A stretch of 64,000 bases of DNA from Thauera sp. GDN1 (lineage in GTDB: Bacteria; Pseudomonadota; Gammaproteobacteria; Burkholderiales; Rhodocyclaceae). Below, piece by piece: positions 8,573 through 19,129 of the stretch; position 1 is the stretch's first letter, and every line of letters begins with the position of its first letter. The position numbers and the translations under genes were made by a program. The notes beneath the pieces are model-generated. The model made no database searches. It saw only the letters and a list, made by a program, of their open reading frames with translations, and was not told where the DNA came from. The stretch spans positions 2,170,001-2,234,000 of the forward strand of contig NZ_CP097870.1 of NCBI RefSeq assembly GCF_029223545.1, in the 5' to 3' direction.

Positions 8573-9343
8573 TCAGAGCAGCAGCTGGCCACCCGGCAGG
8601 TTACCGGACTGTTCCAGCCGGCTGACGGTGGGCCCCAGGTCCAGGCCGGTCTCCGCCTTGAGCTGGCGTGCGCGCTCGCGCAATTCATCGACCGTACGCG
8701 TGATCGCTTCGCCGGCCGCGCCGAAGGCGACCACGTTGCCGCTGTCGCAGGACGGGAAGGCGATCGCGCGATCGTCGTAGGCACGCACGATGCGCTCCAG
8801 GCTCGACTTGTAGCCGCGCGAGCGGCCGAAGAGATTCACCGCCATGATCCCGCGCGCGGACAGCCGGGCGCGCACCGCCTGGTGGAAGGGCTCGGTGTCG
8901 AGGACGCCGGCGCGGGCGTTGCGGTCGAAACCATCGACCAGCACGTAGTCCCATTGTCCGTCGTGCTCCAGCACGTACTGCGCGCCGCAGCCGATGTGGA
9001 TCGAGAAGCGTGCATCCTCCGCCGGCAGCCTGAAGAACTGGCGCGCGGCGGCGACCACGGCAGGCGCGATCTCGACCACGCGGATCTTCGCCTGCGGCAG
9101 GTGGTGATGCACGAAGCGCGCGAGCGAGGCCGCGCCCAGGCCGATGATCAGCACCTTGCGCGGCCAGTGCGCGCCGTCGGCGGCCAGCCCATCGCGCAGC
9201 AGCAGGCCGGCCATCATCTCGCGGGTGTACGCGAGTTCCAGCGCGTGCGGCTTGCGGATGCGCATCGCGCCCTGGATCCAGTCGGAACCGAAGTGCAGGT
9301 AGCGCACGCCGGCTTCTTCGGAGATGTCGATGGGCGGATTCAT
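8573..9343 (-). CDS. Spermidine synthase-like (polyamine aminopropyltransferase family) protein
   Basis: This 256-residue protein has the Rossmann core of the SpeE family: [17 protein letters not shown] near residues 62-78, [16 protein letters not shown], and the DYVLVDGFD strand. Classical spermidine synthases carry an N-terminal beta domain and a conserved gate-keeping loop with paired Asp residues. This protein has a shorter N-terminus and [11 protein letters not shown] later on, so true aminopropyl transfer is not certain. The start codon overlaps the mutS stop (ATGA, 9340-9343), which indicates translational coupling as the last gene of suhB-mutS-speE-like. Confidence 0.8.
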   Translation of the reverse strand: MNPPIDISEEAGVRYLHFGSDWIQGAMRIRKPHALELAYTREMMAGLLLRDGLAADGAHWPRKVLIIGLGAASLARFVHHHLPQAKIRVVEIAPAVVAAARQFFRLPAEDARFSIHIGCGAQYVLEHDGQWDYVLVDGFDRNARAGVLDTEPFHQAVRARLSARGIMAVNLFGRSRGYKSSLERIVRAYDDRAIAFPSCDSGNVVAFGAAGEAITRTVDELRERARQLKAETGLDLGPTVSRLEQSGNLPGGQLLL

Positions 9344-12030
9344 GCGGTGGCGTCTCCGGCCAGGCGCTTGAGCGCATACAGTCGTTCGAGCGCCTCGCGC
9401 GGGCTGAGCGCGTCCGGGTCGATGTCGGCGAGTTCGGTCAGCACCGGGTGCGACAGCGGCGCGTCCTCCGGCTCGGGCAGGGTGGCGAACAGGTCGGCCT
9501 GCGGGCCGGCGTCGATCTCGCGGTTCTCCAGCGCGCGCAAGCGGCGCTTGGCGTCGCGGATCACCGTGGCGGGGATGCCGGCGAGCGCGGCGACCTCGAT
9601 GCCGTAGCTCTGGCTCGCCGGGCCTTCCTCCAGTGCGTGCAGGAAGACGATGCGATGGCCATGCTCGACGGCATCCAGATGCACGTTGGCGCACTCGGGG
9701 TAGTCGGCGTTGAGGCGGGTGAGCTCGAAGTAGTGGGTGGCGAACAACGTCAGCGAGCGCGACTTCTCCAGCAGGTGGCGGGCGATCGCGAACGCGAGCG
9801 CAAGGCCGTCGAAGGTCGAGGTGCCGCGGCCGATCTCGTCCATCAGCACCAGGCTGCGCTCGGTGGCGCCGTGCAGGATGGCGGCGGCCTCGGTCATCTC
9901 GACCATGAAGGTCGAACGCCCCGAGGCGAGGTCGTCGGAGGCGCCGATGCGGGTGAAGATGGCGTCGAGCGGGCCGAGCTCGGCGGCGTCCGCCGGCACG
10001 AAGCTGCCGACGTGGGCGAGCAGGCAGATCAGCGCCACCTGGCGCATGAAGGTCGATTTGCCGCCCATGTTGGGGCCGGTGATCATCAGCATGCGGCGGG
10101 TGGCGGCGAGGCGGGCGTCGTTGCGGATGAAGTTCTCGACCTGGCGTTCGACTACCGGATGGCGGCCGCCGACGATGTTCAGTCCCGGGGTATCGACGAA
10201 GCGCGGCTGTACGTAGCCGTAGCGCAGCGCGGCTTCGGCGAAGGCGGCGAGGCCGTCGAGCAGGGCCAGCGCGCGCGCGATGCGCTGCAGCGCCGGGATG
10301 TGGGCGGCGAGTACGTCCAGCACCTGGTCGAAGAGCAGCTTCTCGCGCGCCAGCGCACGCTCGTTGGCCGACAGCGCCTTGTCCTCGAAGGCCTTGAGCT
10401 CGGGGGTGATGTAGCGCTCGGCGTTCTTCAGCGTCTGACGACGGCGGTAGTCGTCGGGCACCTTGTCGGCGTTGGCGCGGCTGACCTCGATGTAGAAGCC
10501 GTGCACCTTGTTGAACTCGACCTTGAGTCCGGGGATGCCGCTGCGTTCGCGCTCGCGCGCCTCCAGCGCCATGAGGAATTCGCCGCAGTTGGTCTGGATG
10601 CCGCGCAGCTCGTCGAGCTCGGCATCGTAGCCGGGGGCGATAACGCCGCCGTCGCGCACCATCGCGGCGGGCTCGGCGGCGATCGCGTGCTGCAGCAGCG
10701 CCAGCGGCTCGGGGGCGATGGCGAGCGCGCCGACGATATCCGCCAGCAGCGGCGCGCGGCAGGGGGCGAGGGCGGCGGCGAGCTCGGGCAGGCGGACGAG
10801 GCTCTCGCGCAGCGCCGAGAGGTCACGCGGGCGCGCGCTGCGCAGCGCGATGCGGGCGGTGATGCGGTCCACGTCGGCCACCCCGCGCAGCGCGCTGCGT
10901 ACCGCGAAGGCGACGCGGCCGTCGCGCCCCGCGAGGGTGGGGCCTGCGCCCTGGCTGCCGGCGACGTCCATCTCGCCCTCGACTGCGCCCACCAGTTCGG
11001 CCACTGCCGTATGGCGCGCGGCGGGCTCGGCGCGTTCGCGCAGCGGATGGTGCAGCGCATGGCGCAGCCAGCGCGAGCCCATGCTGGTGACGCAGGTGTC
11101 GAGCAGCGACAGCAGGGTGGGCGAGGGTTCGCCGCGCAGGGTCTCGGTGAGCTCCAGGTTGCGCCGGGTGGCGGCATCCAGGCGCAGGTATTCGGATTCG
11201 CGCTCGACGACGAGGCCGGTGACGTGGGCCAGCGTCTGGCGCTGGGTAGCCTGGGCGTAGTCGTACAGGGCGGCGGCCGCGCCGAGCGCCACCGGCAGGT
11301 CCTCGACGCCGAAGCCGGCGAGGTCGCGGGTGCCGAAGTGGGTGGTGAGCAGGCGGGTGCCGGTCTCGGCATCGAACTGCCAGTCGGCCAGCCGGCGCTG
11401 CGCCGGGGCGAGCGCATCGAGCAAGGGCAGGGCGAGGCCGTCGGGTACCAGCACCTCGGCCGGGCGCAGGCGCTCGAACTGCGCCTGCAGCGCGTCCGAC
11501 GGGCACTGCATCAGGCGGAAGTCGCCGTTTGCGAGGTTCAGCCACGCCAGCCCGAGCACGCCGCGGTGCAGGTTGGCGGCGAGCAGCAGCGCGTCGCGGC
11601 GGTCGTCGAGTAGCGCGGCGTCGGTCAGCGTGCCGGGGGTGACGATGCGGCTCACCGCGCGCTCCATCGGCCCCTTGGTCGCGCCGGGTTCGCCCACCTG
11701 TTCGGCGATCACTACCGATTCGCCAAGCCTGACCAGGCGCGCGAGGTATTGCTCGACCGCATGGAAGGGCACGCCGGCCATGCGAATCGGCTTGCCGCTC
11801 GACTGGCCGCGGGTGGTGAGCGTGATGTCGAGCAGGCGGGCGGCCTTCTCGGCGTCTTCGAAGAAGAGCTCGTAGAAGTCGCCCATGCGGTAGAAGAGCA
11901 GGGTGTCGGGGTGCTGCTGCTTCAGCCGCAGGTACTGCTGCATCATCGGCGTGTGCGCGGCGATCTCCGCCTCGCTCAGGCCCTCGGGGCGGGCGGCGGC
12001 CTCGCCCCGGGAAATCTTGCTCGCTGCCAA
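9340..12030 (-). CDS. mutS: DNA mismatch repair protein MutS
   Basis: This protein of about 896 residues recognises mismatches and short loops in DNA and recruits MutL. The N-terminal mismatch-binding motif GDFYELF has Phe52 and Glu54; the ATPase has GPNMGGKS at 652-659, followed by the conserved [12 protein letters not shown] segment. No ATG lies upstream of the conserved HTPMMQQYL motif. The first ATG (11946) would remove the start of that motif, so a TTG at 12030, 7 bases after the suhB stop, is the most likely start. The end overlaps the spermidine synthase-like gene by four bases. Confidence 0.93.
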   Translation of the reverse strand: MAASKISRGEAAARPEGLSEAEIAAHTPMMQQYLRLKQQHPDTLLFYRMGDFYELFFEDAEKAARLLDITLTTRGQSSGKPIRMAGVPFHAVEQYLARLVRLGESVVIAEQVGEPGATKGPMERAVSRIVTPGTLTDAALLDDRRDALLLAANLHRGVLGLAWLNLANGDFRLMQCPSDALQAQFERLRPAEVLVPDGLALPLLDALAPAQRRLADWQFDAETGTRLLTTHFGTRDLAGFGVEDLPVALGAAAALYDYAQATQRQTLAHVTGLVVERESEYLRLDAATRRNLELTETLRGEPSPTLLSLLDTCVTSMGSRWLRHALHHPLRERAEPAARHTAVAELVGAVEGEMDVAGSQGAGPTLAGRDGRVAFAVRSALRGVADVDRITARIALRSARPRDLSALRESLVRLPELAAALAPCRAPLLADIVGALAIAPEPLALLQHAIAAEPAAMVRDGGVIAPGYDAELDELRGIQTNCGEFLMALEARERERSGIPGLKVEFNKVHGFYIEVSRANADKVPDDYRRRQTLKNAERYITPELKAFEDKALSANERALAREKLLFDQVLDVLAAHIPALQRIARALALLDGLAAFAEAALRYGYVQPRFVDTPGLNIVGGRHPVVERQVENFIRNDARLAATRRMLMITGPNMGGKSTFMRQVALICLLAHVGSFVPADAAELGPLDAIFTRIGASDDLASGRSTFMVEMTEAAAILHGATERSLVLMDEIGRGTSTFDGLALAFAIARHLLEKSRSLTLFATHYFELTRLNADYPECANVHLDAVEHGHRIVFLHALEEGPASQSYGIEVAALAGIPATVIRDAKRRLRALENREIDAGPQADLFATLPEPEDAPLSHPVLTELADIDPDALSPREALERLYALKRLAGDATA

Positions 12031-12037
12031 GGCGGGA

Positions 12038-12850
12038 TCAGGCCTGCATGTTGGCCGGACGCCAGGCCTGGATGATCGGCAGCAGCTGGCCGAAGATCTT
12101 CGGCGTGCCGGCGACCACATTGCCGGTGGTGAGGAAGTTGGCTTCGCCGGAAAGATCCGACACCAGGCCGCCCGCCTCCTGGATCAGCAGCACGCCGGCG
12201 GCCATGTCCCACGGCGACAGGCCCATCTCCCAGAAACCGTCGAAGCGGCCGGCGGCCACGTAGGCGAGATCGAGCGCGGCGGCGCCCGGACGACGAATGC
12301 CGGCGGTCTTCTGGGTGAGCTCCTTGAACATGCCCAGGTAGGCGTCGACGTTGTCGAACTGGCGGAAGGGGAAGCCGGTGCCGATCAGCGCCTCGTTCAG
12401 GCGGGTGCGGCGCGACACGCGGATGCGGCGGTCGTTGAGGAATGCGCCGCTGCCGCGCGAGGCGGTGAAGAGTTCGTTGGTGTTGGGATCGTAGACGACC
12501 GCATGCTCGAGCACGCCGTTCTTCGTCTGCGCGATCGAGATGGCGTACTGCGGGAAGCCGTGGATGAAGTTGGTGGTGCCGTCGAGCGGATCGATGATCC
12601 AGTTGAACTCGCTCTCCTGACCATTGAGCGGGGCGGACTCCCCCGACTCCTCTGCTAGAATCCCGTGCCCCGGGAACGCGTCGCGCAGCACATCGATGAT
12701 CGCCTGCTCGGCGGCGCGATCCACCTCGGTGACGAAATCGTTGGGCGACTTGGACTGCACGGTCAGCAGGTCGAGCTGGTTCGCGGCGCGGTTGATGACG
12801 GTCGCAGCGCGACGGGCGGCCTTGACGGCGATGTTCAGGGTGGGATGCAT
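12038..12850 (-). CDS. suhB: Inositol-1-monophosphatase (SuhB)
   Basis: This 270-residue Mg-dependent phosphatase belongs to the IMPase family. Metal ligands are visible: Glu67 in ILAEESGE, Asp87 and Asp90 in [12 protein letters not shown], and the Asp of SPWDMAAG. In E. coli SuhB also acts with Nus factors in ribosomal RNA antitermination. The gene is first in a minus-strand unit with mutS and is divergent from trmJ, with a 137-base gap that must hold promoters for both directions. The start [13 protein letters not shown] matches family members. Confidence 0.95.
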   Translation of the reverse strand: MHPTLNIAVKAARRAATVINRAANQLDLLTVQSKSPNDFVTEVDRAAEQAIIDVLRDAFPGHGILAEESGESAPLNGQESEFNWIIDPLDGTTNFIHGFPQYAISIAQTKNGVLEHAVVYDPNTNELFTASRGSGAFLNDRRIRVSRRTRLNEALIGTGFPFRQFDNVDAYLGMFKELTQKTAGIRRPGAAALDLAYVAAGRFDGFWEMGLSPWDMAAGVLLIQEAGGLVSDLSGEANFLTTGNVVAGTPKIFGQLLPIIQAWRPANMQA

Positions 12851-12987
12851 GCGGGTCGGTCTCGGTTAAAGAATCGGGTGCCTGCGACGCGTCGCCATCT
12901 GCGCCCCGTCGACAAGCGATGCGGCGGCCCGGCTGCACACGTTCCGGGCAGACGGCCCGGCAAATTCGGAAAACGCGGAATTTTAAT

Positions 12988-13728
12988 ATGAATCGCCCCC
13001 TCGCGCTCGACCGTATCCGGGTCGTGTTGTCACGTACCAGCCACCCGGGAAACATCGGCGCCGCAGCGCGCGCGATGAAGACCATGGGCCTGCGCGACCT
13101 GTGGCTGGTGGCGCCGGAGTCCTTTCCCGACGAGGTGGCGACCGCGCGCGCCTCGGGGGCGGTGGATGTGCTCGAATCCGCGCGCGTCGTCGGCACGCTG
13201 CAGGAGGCGCTGGCCGACACGGTGTTCTCCGCGGCGCTGACTGCGAGACGGCGCGAGCTGTCCCTGCCGCGCATGCAGGCGCGCGACGCCGCCCGCGAGC
13301 TGGTCGGGCGCAGTACTGACGGCATCGTCGCGCTGGTGTTCGGCAACGAGACCAGCGGGATGACCAACGAGGAGGTCGGGCTGTGCAGCCTGCCCGTGAC
13401 GATCCCGACCGATCCGGACTTCTCGTCGCTGAATCTCGGCGCCGCCGTGCAGGTGCTCAGCTACGAGCTGCGCATGGCCGCGCTCGGCGAGGCCGCCGCG
13501 GCACCGGCCGACGCCCAGGCCGAGCCGGCCACGCATGCCGACTTCGAAGGTTTCATGGCGCATCTGGAGCGGGTGGTCACCGCCAGCGGCTTCCACGACC
13601 CCGCCAACCCCAAGCGCCTGCTGCCGCGGATGCGGCGGCTGTTCAACCGGGTGCGGCTGGAGAAGGAGGAGGTCGCCATCCTGCGCGGCATGCTGACCAC
13701 CTTCGAGACGCCCAAGCGCCGCGGCTGA
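12988..13728 (+). CDS. trmJ: tRNA (cytidine/uridine-2'-O)-methyltransferase TrmJ
   Basis: This 246-residue SPOUT-fold enzyme methylates the ribose of position 32 in several tRNAs using SAM. Family motifs are visible in order: SRTSHPGNIGAAARAMKTMG near the N-terminus, LVFGNETSGMTNEEV in the middle, and the knot-forming PTDPDFSSLNLGAAVQVLSY. The C-terminal 70 residues form the TrmJ-specific helical extension, which separates it from TrmL. It is preceded by an AT-rich stretch (TTTTAAT) and is divergent from suhB. Later in the window it stands before cysE, as in many proteobacteria. Confidence 0.92.
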   Translation: MNRPLALDRIRVVLSRTSHPGNIGAAARAMKTMGLRDLWLVAPESFPDEVATARASGAVDVLESARVVGTLQEALADTVFSAALTARRRELSLPRMQARDAARELVGRSTDGIVALVFGNETSGMTNEEVGLCSLPVTIPTDPDFSSLNLGAAVQVLSYELRMAALGEAAAAPADAQAEPATHADFEGFMAHLERVVTASGFHDPANPKRLLPRMRRLFNRVRLEKEEVAILRGMLTTFETPKRRG

Positions 13729-13750
13729 GTCCTGACGCGGGCGCTGCAGC

Positions 13751-13780
13751 TTGGTCGCACCGCGCATAGTCGATTAAAAT
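13751..13780 (+). promoter_or_regulatory. Candidate sigma-70 promoter for cysE
   Basis: TTGGTC (13751-13756) and TAAAAT (13775-13780) are separated by 18 bases, about 100 bases ahead of the cysE start. The -10 match is good and the -35 fair. Confidence 0.5.
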
Positions 13781-13879
13781 GCTCGGAAATTCGGCGGACG
13801 CCCGACCGGCGCCTGCCGCGAGCCGGAATCCCGTTTCACCCGCCCCGTTTCACAGCCCTTCATGATGGAGTCCCCGAGC

Positions 13880-14635
13880 ATGTTCAGCCGCCTGCGCGAA
13901 GACCTTGCCAGCGTTCGCGAACGCGATCCCGCTGCGCGTTCCACGCTCGAGGTGCTGACCTGTTATCCGGGCATCCACGCGCTGATGTTCCACCGCCTCG
14001 CCCACGGCGCATGGCAGCGCGGCTGGCACTGGCTGGGGCGCTTCATCAGCCACCTCAGCCGCTTCCTGACCGGCATCGAGATCCACCCCGGCGCGGTGAT
14101 CGGCCGCCGCGTGTTCATCGACCACGGCATGGGGGTGGTCATCGGCGAGACCGCGGAGATCGGTGACGACTGCACCATCTACCAGGCGGTGACGCTGGGC
14201 GGTACCTCGCTCTATCGCGGCACCAAGCGCCATCCCACGCTCGGCAAGGGCGTGGTGGTGGGGGCGGGCGCCAAGGTGCTCGGCGGCTTCACCGTCGGTG
14301 ACGGCGCGAAGATCGGCTCCAATGCGGTGGTGGTCAAGCCCGTGCCGGCCGGCACCACTGCGGTCGGCAACCCGGCCCGCATCATCGATCCCGAACGCGA
14401 CGCCGCGCGCGAGCAGAAGGCCGAGCAGATCGGCTTCAGCGCCTATGGCGTGACGCGCGACATGGACGACCCGGTGTCGAAGGCCCTGCACGGGCTGCTC
14501 GACCATTCGGTGGAGACCGACCGCCGCCTGCAGGCGATCATCGCCCGCCTGGAGGCCGCCGGCATCAAGCTCGACGAGGCGGTGGCGCCGGGCGACGACT
14601 TCGACGCCGGCAAGTTGTCGAAGCTGGTCGATTGA
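13880..14635 (+). CDS. cysE: Serine O-acetyltransferase
   Basis: This 251-residue enzyme acetylates L-serine with acetyl-CoA, the first step of cysteine synthesis. The N-terminal helical domain ([20 protein letters not shown]) is followed by left-handed beta-helix repeats with [20 protein letters not shown] and [18 protein letters not shown], which carry catalytic His residues. ATG 13880 is preferred over 13862 because GGAG lies 9 bases before it and the protein then starts as the family does. Cysteine is the sulfur donor for the isc operon immediately downstream, so the placement makes metabolic sense. Confidence 0.94.
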   Translation: MFSRLREDLASVRERDPAARSTLEVLTCYPGIHALMFHRLAHGAWQRGWHWLGRFISHLSRFLTGIEIHPGAVIGRRVFIDHGMGVVIGETAEIGDDCTIYQAVTLGGTSLYRGTKRHPTLGKGVVVGAGAKVLGGFTVGDGAKIGSNAVVVKPVPAGTTAVGNPARIIDPERDAAREQKAEQIGFSAYGVTRDMDDPVSKALHGLLDHSVETDRRLQAIIARLEAAGIKLDEAVAPGDDFDAGKLSKLVD

Positions 14636-14693
14636 CGATGGCGGCGATTCTTGAGCTGGATCATGGAAATTCTTGGGGAATGTGCCTGCGGCA

Positions 14694-14718
14694 GTAGTTG
14701 ACCGTTTTTGTCGGGATA
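14694..14718 (+). promoter_or_regulatory. IscR binding site 1 (type 1 box)
   Basis: TTGAC (14698-14702), a 7-base spacer and GTCGG (14710-14714) reproduce the two conserved halves of a type 1 IscR box at the correct spacing. It covers the -35 region of the iscR promoter, so [2Fe-2S]-IscR bound here should repress the operon. Confidence 0.7.
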
Positions 14719-14726
14719 AGTATAGT
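14698..14726 (+). promoter_or_regulatory. iscR operon sigma-70 promoter
   Basis: TTGACC (14698-14703) and TATAGT (14721-14726) are separated by exactly 17 bases and stand about 135 bases ahead of iscR. Both hexamers are near consensus and lie inside the two IscR boxes. Confidence 0.8.
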
Positions 14727-14746
14727 TGAGCGAAACGTTCGGGTAT
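14721..14746 (+). promoter_or_regulatory. IscR binding site 2 (type 1 box)
   Basis: TATAGTTGAG, a 7-base spacer and TTCGGGTAT (14738-14746) resemble the type 1 IscR consensus, with one mismatch in each core half. The site covers the -10 element and the expected transcription start. Together with site 1 it gives the paired-box arrangement known from other iscR promoters. Confidence 0.65.
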
Positions 14747-14860
14747 TCGCTGCCCGTCGTGCGCCGGCTTCGAAGTCCCGCCCGCGCGTCGATGCGCATG
14801 GCGATCCCGGCCGACCCGAATTCAGCACTCCCGACTTCAGCACCTTCTCCAGGAGCGAGC

Positions 14861-15346
14861 ATGAGACTCACGACCAAGGGCCGATTTGCCGTGACGGCGA
14901 TGATCGATCTGGCGTCCCGCCAGGCCGACGGGCCGGTCACGCTGGCCGGCATCGCCGAGCGCCAGAAGATCTCGCTGTCCTACCTCGAACAGCTGTTCGG
15001 CAAGCTGCGCCGCCACGATCTGGTGAGCAGCGTGCGCGGGCCGGGCGGCGGCTATCGCCTGGCGCGCGACATGGGCGAGATCACCGTCGCCGAGATCATC
15101 ATCGCGGTGGACGAGCCGCTGGATGCGACCCAGTGCGGCGGCAAGGAGAACTGCCACGACGCCCACCGCTGCATGACCCACGACCTGTGGGCCAACCTCA
15201 ACAAGCGCATGTACGCCTATCTCGACTCGGTCACGCTGGACGCGCTGGTGAACCGCCGCGTGCAGCCCGATGCCGACATGGCCGTGCTGCGCAACATCCG
15301 CCGCCGCGCCACGCTGGCCAGCGTGCGCGAGATCGCGGCGATCTGA
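14861..15346 (+). CDS. iscR: Fe-S cluster regulator IscR
   Basis: This 161-residue Rrf2-family repressor senses the cell's iron-sulfur supply. The N-terminal winged helix (MRLTTKGRFAVTAMIDLA) binds DNA. The [2Fe-2S] ligands Cys92, Cys98, Cys104 and His107 are all at the positions known from E. coli. When clusters are plentiful, holo-IscR represses its own operon; two matching boxes overlap the promoter upstream. AGGAG lies just ahead of ATG 14861. The gene heads the isc operon, 9 bases before the first desulfurase. Confidence 0.97.
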   Translation: MRLTTKGRFAVTAMIDLASRQADGPVTLAGIAERQKISLSYLEQLFGKLRRHDLVSSVRGPGGGYRLARDMGEITVAEIIIAVDEPLDATQCGGKENCHDAHRCMTHDLWANLNKRMYAYLDSVTLDALVNRRVQPDADMAVLRNIRRRATLASVREIAAI

Positions 15347-15355
15347 GGCAAGGCG

Positions 15356-16519
15356 ATGAGCTTCGCCCCGGTCTACCTCGACTGGAACGCCACCACGCCG
15401 CTCGACCCGGTCGTGCGCGAGGCGATGCTGCCCTGGCTCGGTGCCGCCGAGCCGGTGCGCTTCGGCAACGCTTCGAGCCGGCACGAGTACGGTCGCCAGG
15501 CGCGCGCGGCGATCGATGAGGCGCGGGCGCGGGTGGCCGCCGCCGCGGGGGCGCACGCCACGGAGGTGATCTTCACCAGCGGCGGCTCCGAGGCCAACAA
15601 CCTGTTCCTGAAGGGCGCCGCGGCGACGATGAAACCGGCGCTGGTCGCCGTCAGCGCCATCGAGCACCCCTGCGTGCGCGAGCCGGCCCGGCAGCTGCAG
15701 CGCGGCGACTGGACCCTGCGCGAGATCGCGGTCGACGCCGAGGGCCGGATCGATGACGCGGACTGGCAGGCCGTGCTGGGCGCGCGGCCGCGCCTGGTGT
15801 CGGTGATGCTCGCCAACAACGAGACCGGCGTGGTGCAGGACATCGCCACGCTCGCCGCGCAGGCGAGGGCGGCCGGCGCCTGGTTCCACACCGATGCGGT
15901 GCAGGCGCTGGGCAAGATCGAGGTCGATTTCCGCGCCCTCGGCGTTCATGGCATGACCCTGTCGGCGCACAAGATCGGCGGCCCGCTCGGCGCGGGCGCG
16001 CTGGTGATCGACAAACGGGTGGAGCTGGCGCCCCTGATCGCAGGTGGTGGCCAGGAGCGCGGACTGCGCTCGGGCACCGAGAACGTCGCCGCCATCGTCG
16101 GTTTCGGCGTCGCCTGCGAGCGCGCCCTCGCGCGCCGTGCGAACGAGGCACTGCGCCTGGCCACCTTGCGCGACGAGGTCGAGCAGGCGCTCGGAGCGCT
16201 CGGTGCGCGCATCTTTTCGGCAGGTGCGCCGCGGCTGCCGAACACCGTGTTTTTCGCGCTTCCCGACATCGACGGCGAGACCCTGGTCGGCAAGCTCGAC
16301 CGCGCCGGCTTCGCCTGCGCCAGCGGCTCGGCCTGCTCGAGTGCGAATCCCGAGCCCTCGCATACGCTGCTGGCGATGGGCGTCGAGCCGGGCATCGCCC
16401 GCGGCGCGGTGCGAGTCAGCCTCGGTCGCGACACGGTGGCGGAGGATGTGCGCCGCTTCATCGAAACCTTCGCCCACGTGGTGGGCGAACTGAAGAACCT
16501 GGCCTCGGTGGCCGCCTGA
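15356..16519 (+). CDS. Cysteine desulfurase, NifS/IscS family (extra paralogue)
   Basis: This 387-residue PLP enzyme removes sulfur from cysteine as a protein persulfide. The PLP lysine is in SAHKIGGPLG, the HTDAVQALGK segment binds the cofactor, and the catalytic cysteine is in SGSACSSANPEPSH on the mobile loop. It is clearly diverged from the canonical iscS that follows, which makes it a paralogue and not a recent duplicate. Both lie between iscR and iscU and are probably cotranscribed. Whether it serves IscU or another sulfur acceptor cannot be told from sequence. Confidence 0.9.
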   Translation: MSFAPVYLDWNATTPLDPVVREAMLPWLGAAEPVRFGNASSRHEYGRQARAAIDEARARVAAAAGAHATEVIFTSGGSEANNLFLKGAAATMKPALVAVSAIEHPCVREPARQLQRGDWTLREIAVDAEGRIDDADWQAVLGARPRLVSVMLANNETGVVQDIATLAAQARAAGAWFHTDAVQALGKIEVDFRALGVHGMTLSAHKIGGPLGAGALVIDKRVELAPLIAGGGQERGLRSGTENVAAIVGFGVACERALARRANEALRLATLRDEVEQALGALGARIFSAGAPRLPNTVFFALPDIDGETLVGKLDRAGFACASGSACSSANPEPSHTLLAMGVEPGIARGAVRVSLGRDTVAEDVRRFIETFAHVVGELKNLASVAA

Positions 16520-16576
16520 CGCAGGCCCACCGAAGCCGACCCGGATACACGAACAACGACTCTGCGGAGAGATTGA

Positions 16577-17788
<1,212 letters not shown>

Positions 17789-17828
17789 CAACGACAAAGA
17801 ATCAATCGACATCCCCTGGAGAACGAAC

Positions 17829-18212
17829 ATGGCATACAGCGAAAAGGTCCTCGACCACTACGAAAACCCCCGCAACGTCGGCTCCTTCGCCAAGGACGAG
17901 GAAGGCGTGGCCACCGGCATGGTGGGCGCCCCGGCCTGTGGCGACGTGATGAAGCTGCAGATCAAGGTCGGCAAGGACGGCGTGATCGAGGACGCGAAAT
18001 TCAAGACCTACGGCTGCGGCTCGGCGATCGCGTCGAGCTCGCTGGTCACCGAGTGGGTCAAGGGCAAGACCATCGACCAGGCCCTCGAGATCAAGAACAC
18101 CCAGATCGCCGAGGAACTCGCACTGCCGCCGGTCAAGATCCACTGTTCGATCCTAGCCGAGGATGCGATCAAGGCTGCCGTCGCCGACTACAAGAAGAAG
18201 CACGACGCCTGA
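17829..18212 (+). CDS. iscU: Fe-S cluster scaffold IscU
   Basis: This 127-residue scaffold receives sulfur from IscS and iron to build a [2Fe-2S] cluster. The three ligand cysteines Cys37, Cys63 and Cys106 and the exchange-promoting Asp39 (ACGD) are present. The chaperone-recognition motif LPPVKIHCS, bound by HscA, is intact. Length equals that of E. coli IscU. A TGGAGAACGAAC leader precedes ATG 17829. Confidence 0.97.
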   Translation: MAYSEKVLDHYENPRNVGSFAKDEEGVATGMVGAPACGDVMKLQIKVGKDGVIEDAKFKTYGCGSAIASSSLVTEWVKGKTIDQALEIKNTQIAEELALPPVKIHCSILAEDAIKAAVADYKKKHDA

Positions 18213-18241
18213 GCGGCGTTTTGTGAACAGGAGTAGCAGAC

Positions 18242-18565
18242 ATGGCCGTTAGTCTTTCCGAATCTGCCGCCAAGCACGTCTCGAACTTCATCGCCAAGCG
18301 CGGCAAGGGTTTCGGCATCCGCCTCGGCGTCAAGACCTCGGGCTGCTCGGGCATGGCCTACAAGCTCGAGTTCGTGGACCACACCGAAATGGAAGACCTG
18401 GTGTTCGAGAGCCATGGCGTCAAGGTCGTCATCGACCCCAAGAGCCTGGCCTATCTCGACGGCACCGAGCTCGACTTCGTCAAGGAAGGTTTGAACGAGG
18501 GCTTCAAGTTCAACAACCCGAACGTGAAGGATCAGTGCGGGTGCGGCGAAAGCTTCAACGTCTGA
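18242..18565 (+). CDS. iscA: A-type Fe-S carrier IscA
   Basis: This 107-residue protein carries iron or Fe-S clusters from the scaffold to target proteins. The three conserved cysteines are Cys35 (TSGCSGMAY) and Cys99/Cys101 (CGCGESFNV). Length and C-terminal signature separate it from ErpA and SufA only weakly, but the position between iscU and hscB identifies it as IscA. AGGAG lies about 12 bases before the start. Confidence 0.95.
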   Translation: MAVSLSESAAKHVSNFIAKRGKGFGIRLGVKTSGCSGMAYKLEFVDHTEMEDLVFESHGVKVVIDPKSLAYLDGTELDFVKEGLNEGFKFNNPNVKDQCGCGESFNV

Positions 18566-18575
18566 TCCGCGCGCG

Positions 18576-19109
18576 ATGAGCATCGACCTCAAGCAGGACT
18601 TCTTCACCTTGTTCGGGCTGCCGCGCCGCTATGCGCTCGACGAGTCGGCGCTGGAGGCGGCGTGGCACGAGCTGCAGTCGCAGGTGCATCCCGATCGCCA
18701 CGCCCACCTCTCCGACGCCGAGAAGCGGGTGTCGATGCAGTGGGCGACCCGCGTCAACGAAGGCTTCCGTATCCTGCGCCAGCCGCTGGCGCGGGCGCAG
18801 TATCTGCTCGAGCTCGCCGGCGTCGATGCCGGGCTCGAAACCAATACCGCGATGTCCCCCGAGTTCCTGATGGAGCAGATGGAGTGGCGCGAGGCGGTGG
18901 AGGAGGCGCGCGAAGCCGCCGAGGTCGATGAGCTCGAGGCCCTTCACCGGCGCCTGCTTGCGCACGCCCGCGAGGTGCGTGGCGAACTCGCTGCCCAGCT
19001 CGACGATGAACGGGATTACGAAGCAGCGGCCGACACCGTGCGCCGGCTGATGTTCATCGACAAACTCCAGCAAGAAATCGACGAGGCCCTGCTGGCCCTC
19101 GAAAACTAG
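18576..19109 (+). CDS. hscB: J-type co-chaperone HscB
   Basis: This 177-residue co-chaperone delivers IscU to HscA and stimulates its ATPase. The J domain has the diagnostic HPD at residues 38-40 ([12 protein letters not shown]), and the C-terminal helical bundle, about residues 95-177, is the IscU-binding part. It starts 10 bases after iscA and ends 20 bases before hscA, the standard isc order. Confidence 0.95.
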   Translation: MSIDLKQDFFTLFGLPRRYALDESALEAAWHELQSQVHPDRHAHLSDAEKRVSMQWATRVNEGFRILRQPLARAQYLLELAGVDAGLETNTAMSPEFLMEQMEWREAVEEAREAAEVDELEALHRRLLAHAREVRGELAAQLDDERDYEAAADTVRRLMFIDKLQQEIDEALLALEN

Positions 19110-19129
19110 AGAGCACGGAACAAGACCTG

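Noticed and set aside
9448..11613. A 721-codon plus-strand frame opposite mutS
   Set aside because: Shadow of mutS; no start site, no family features.
12651..12657. CTAGAAT motif resembling a -10 box
   Set aside because: It lies inside suhB coding DNA on the opposite strand from the gene, with no gene start just downstream; likely chance.
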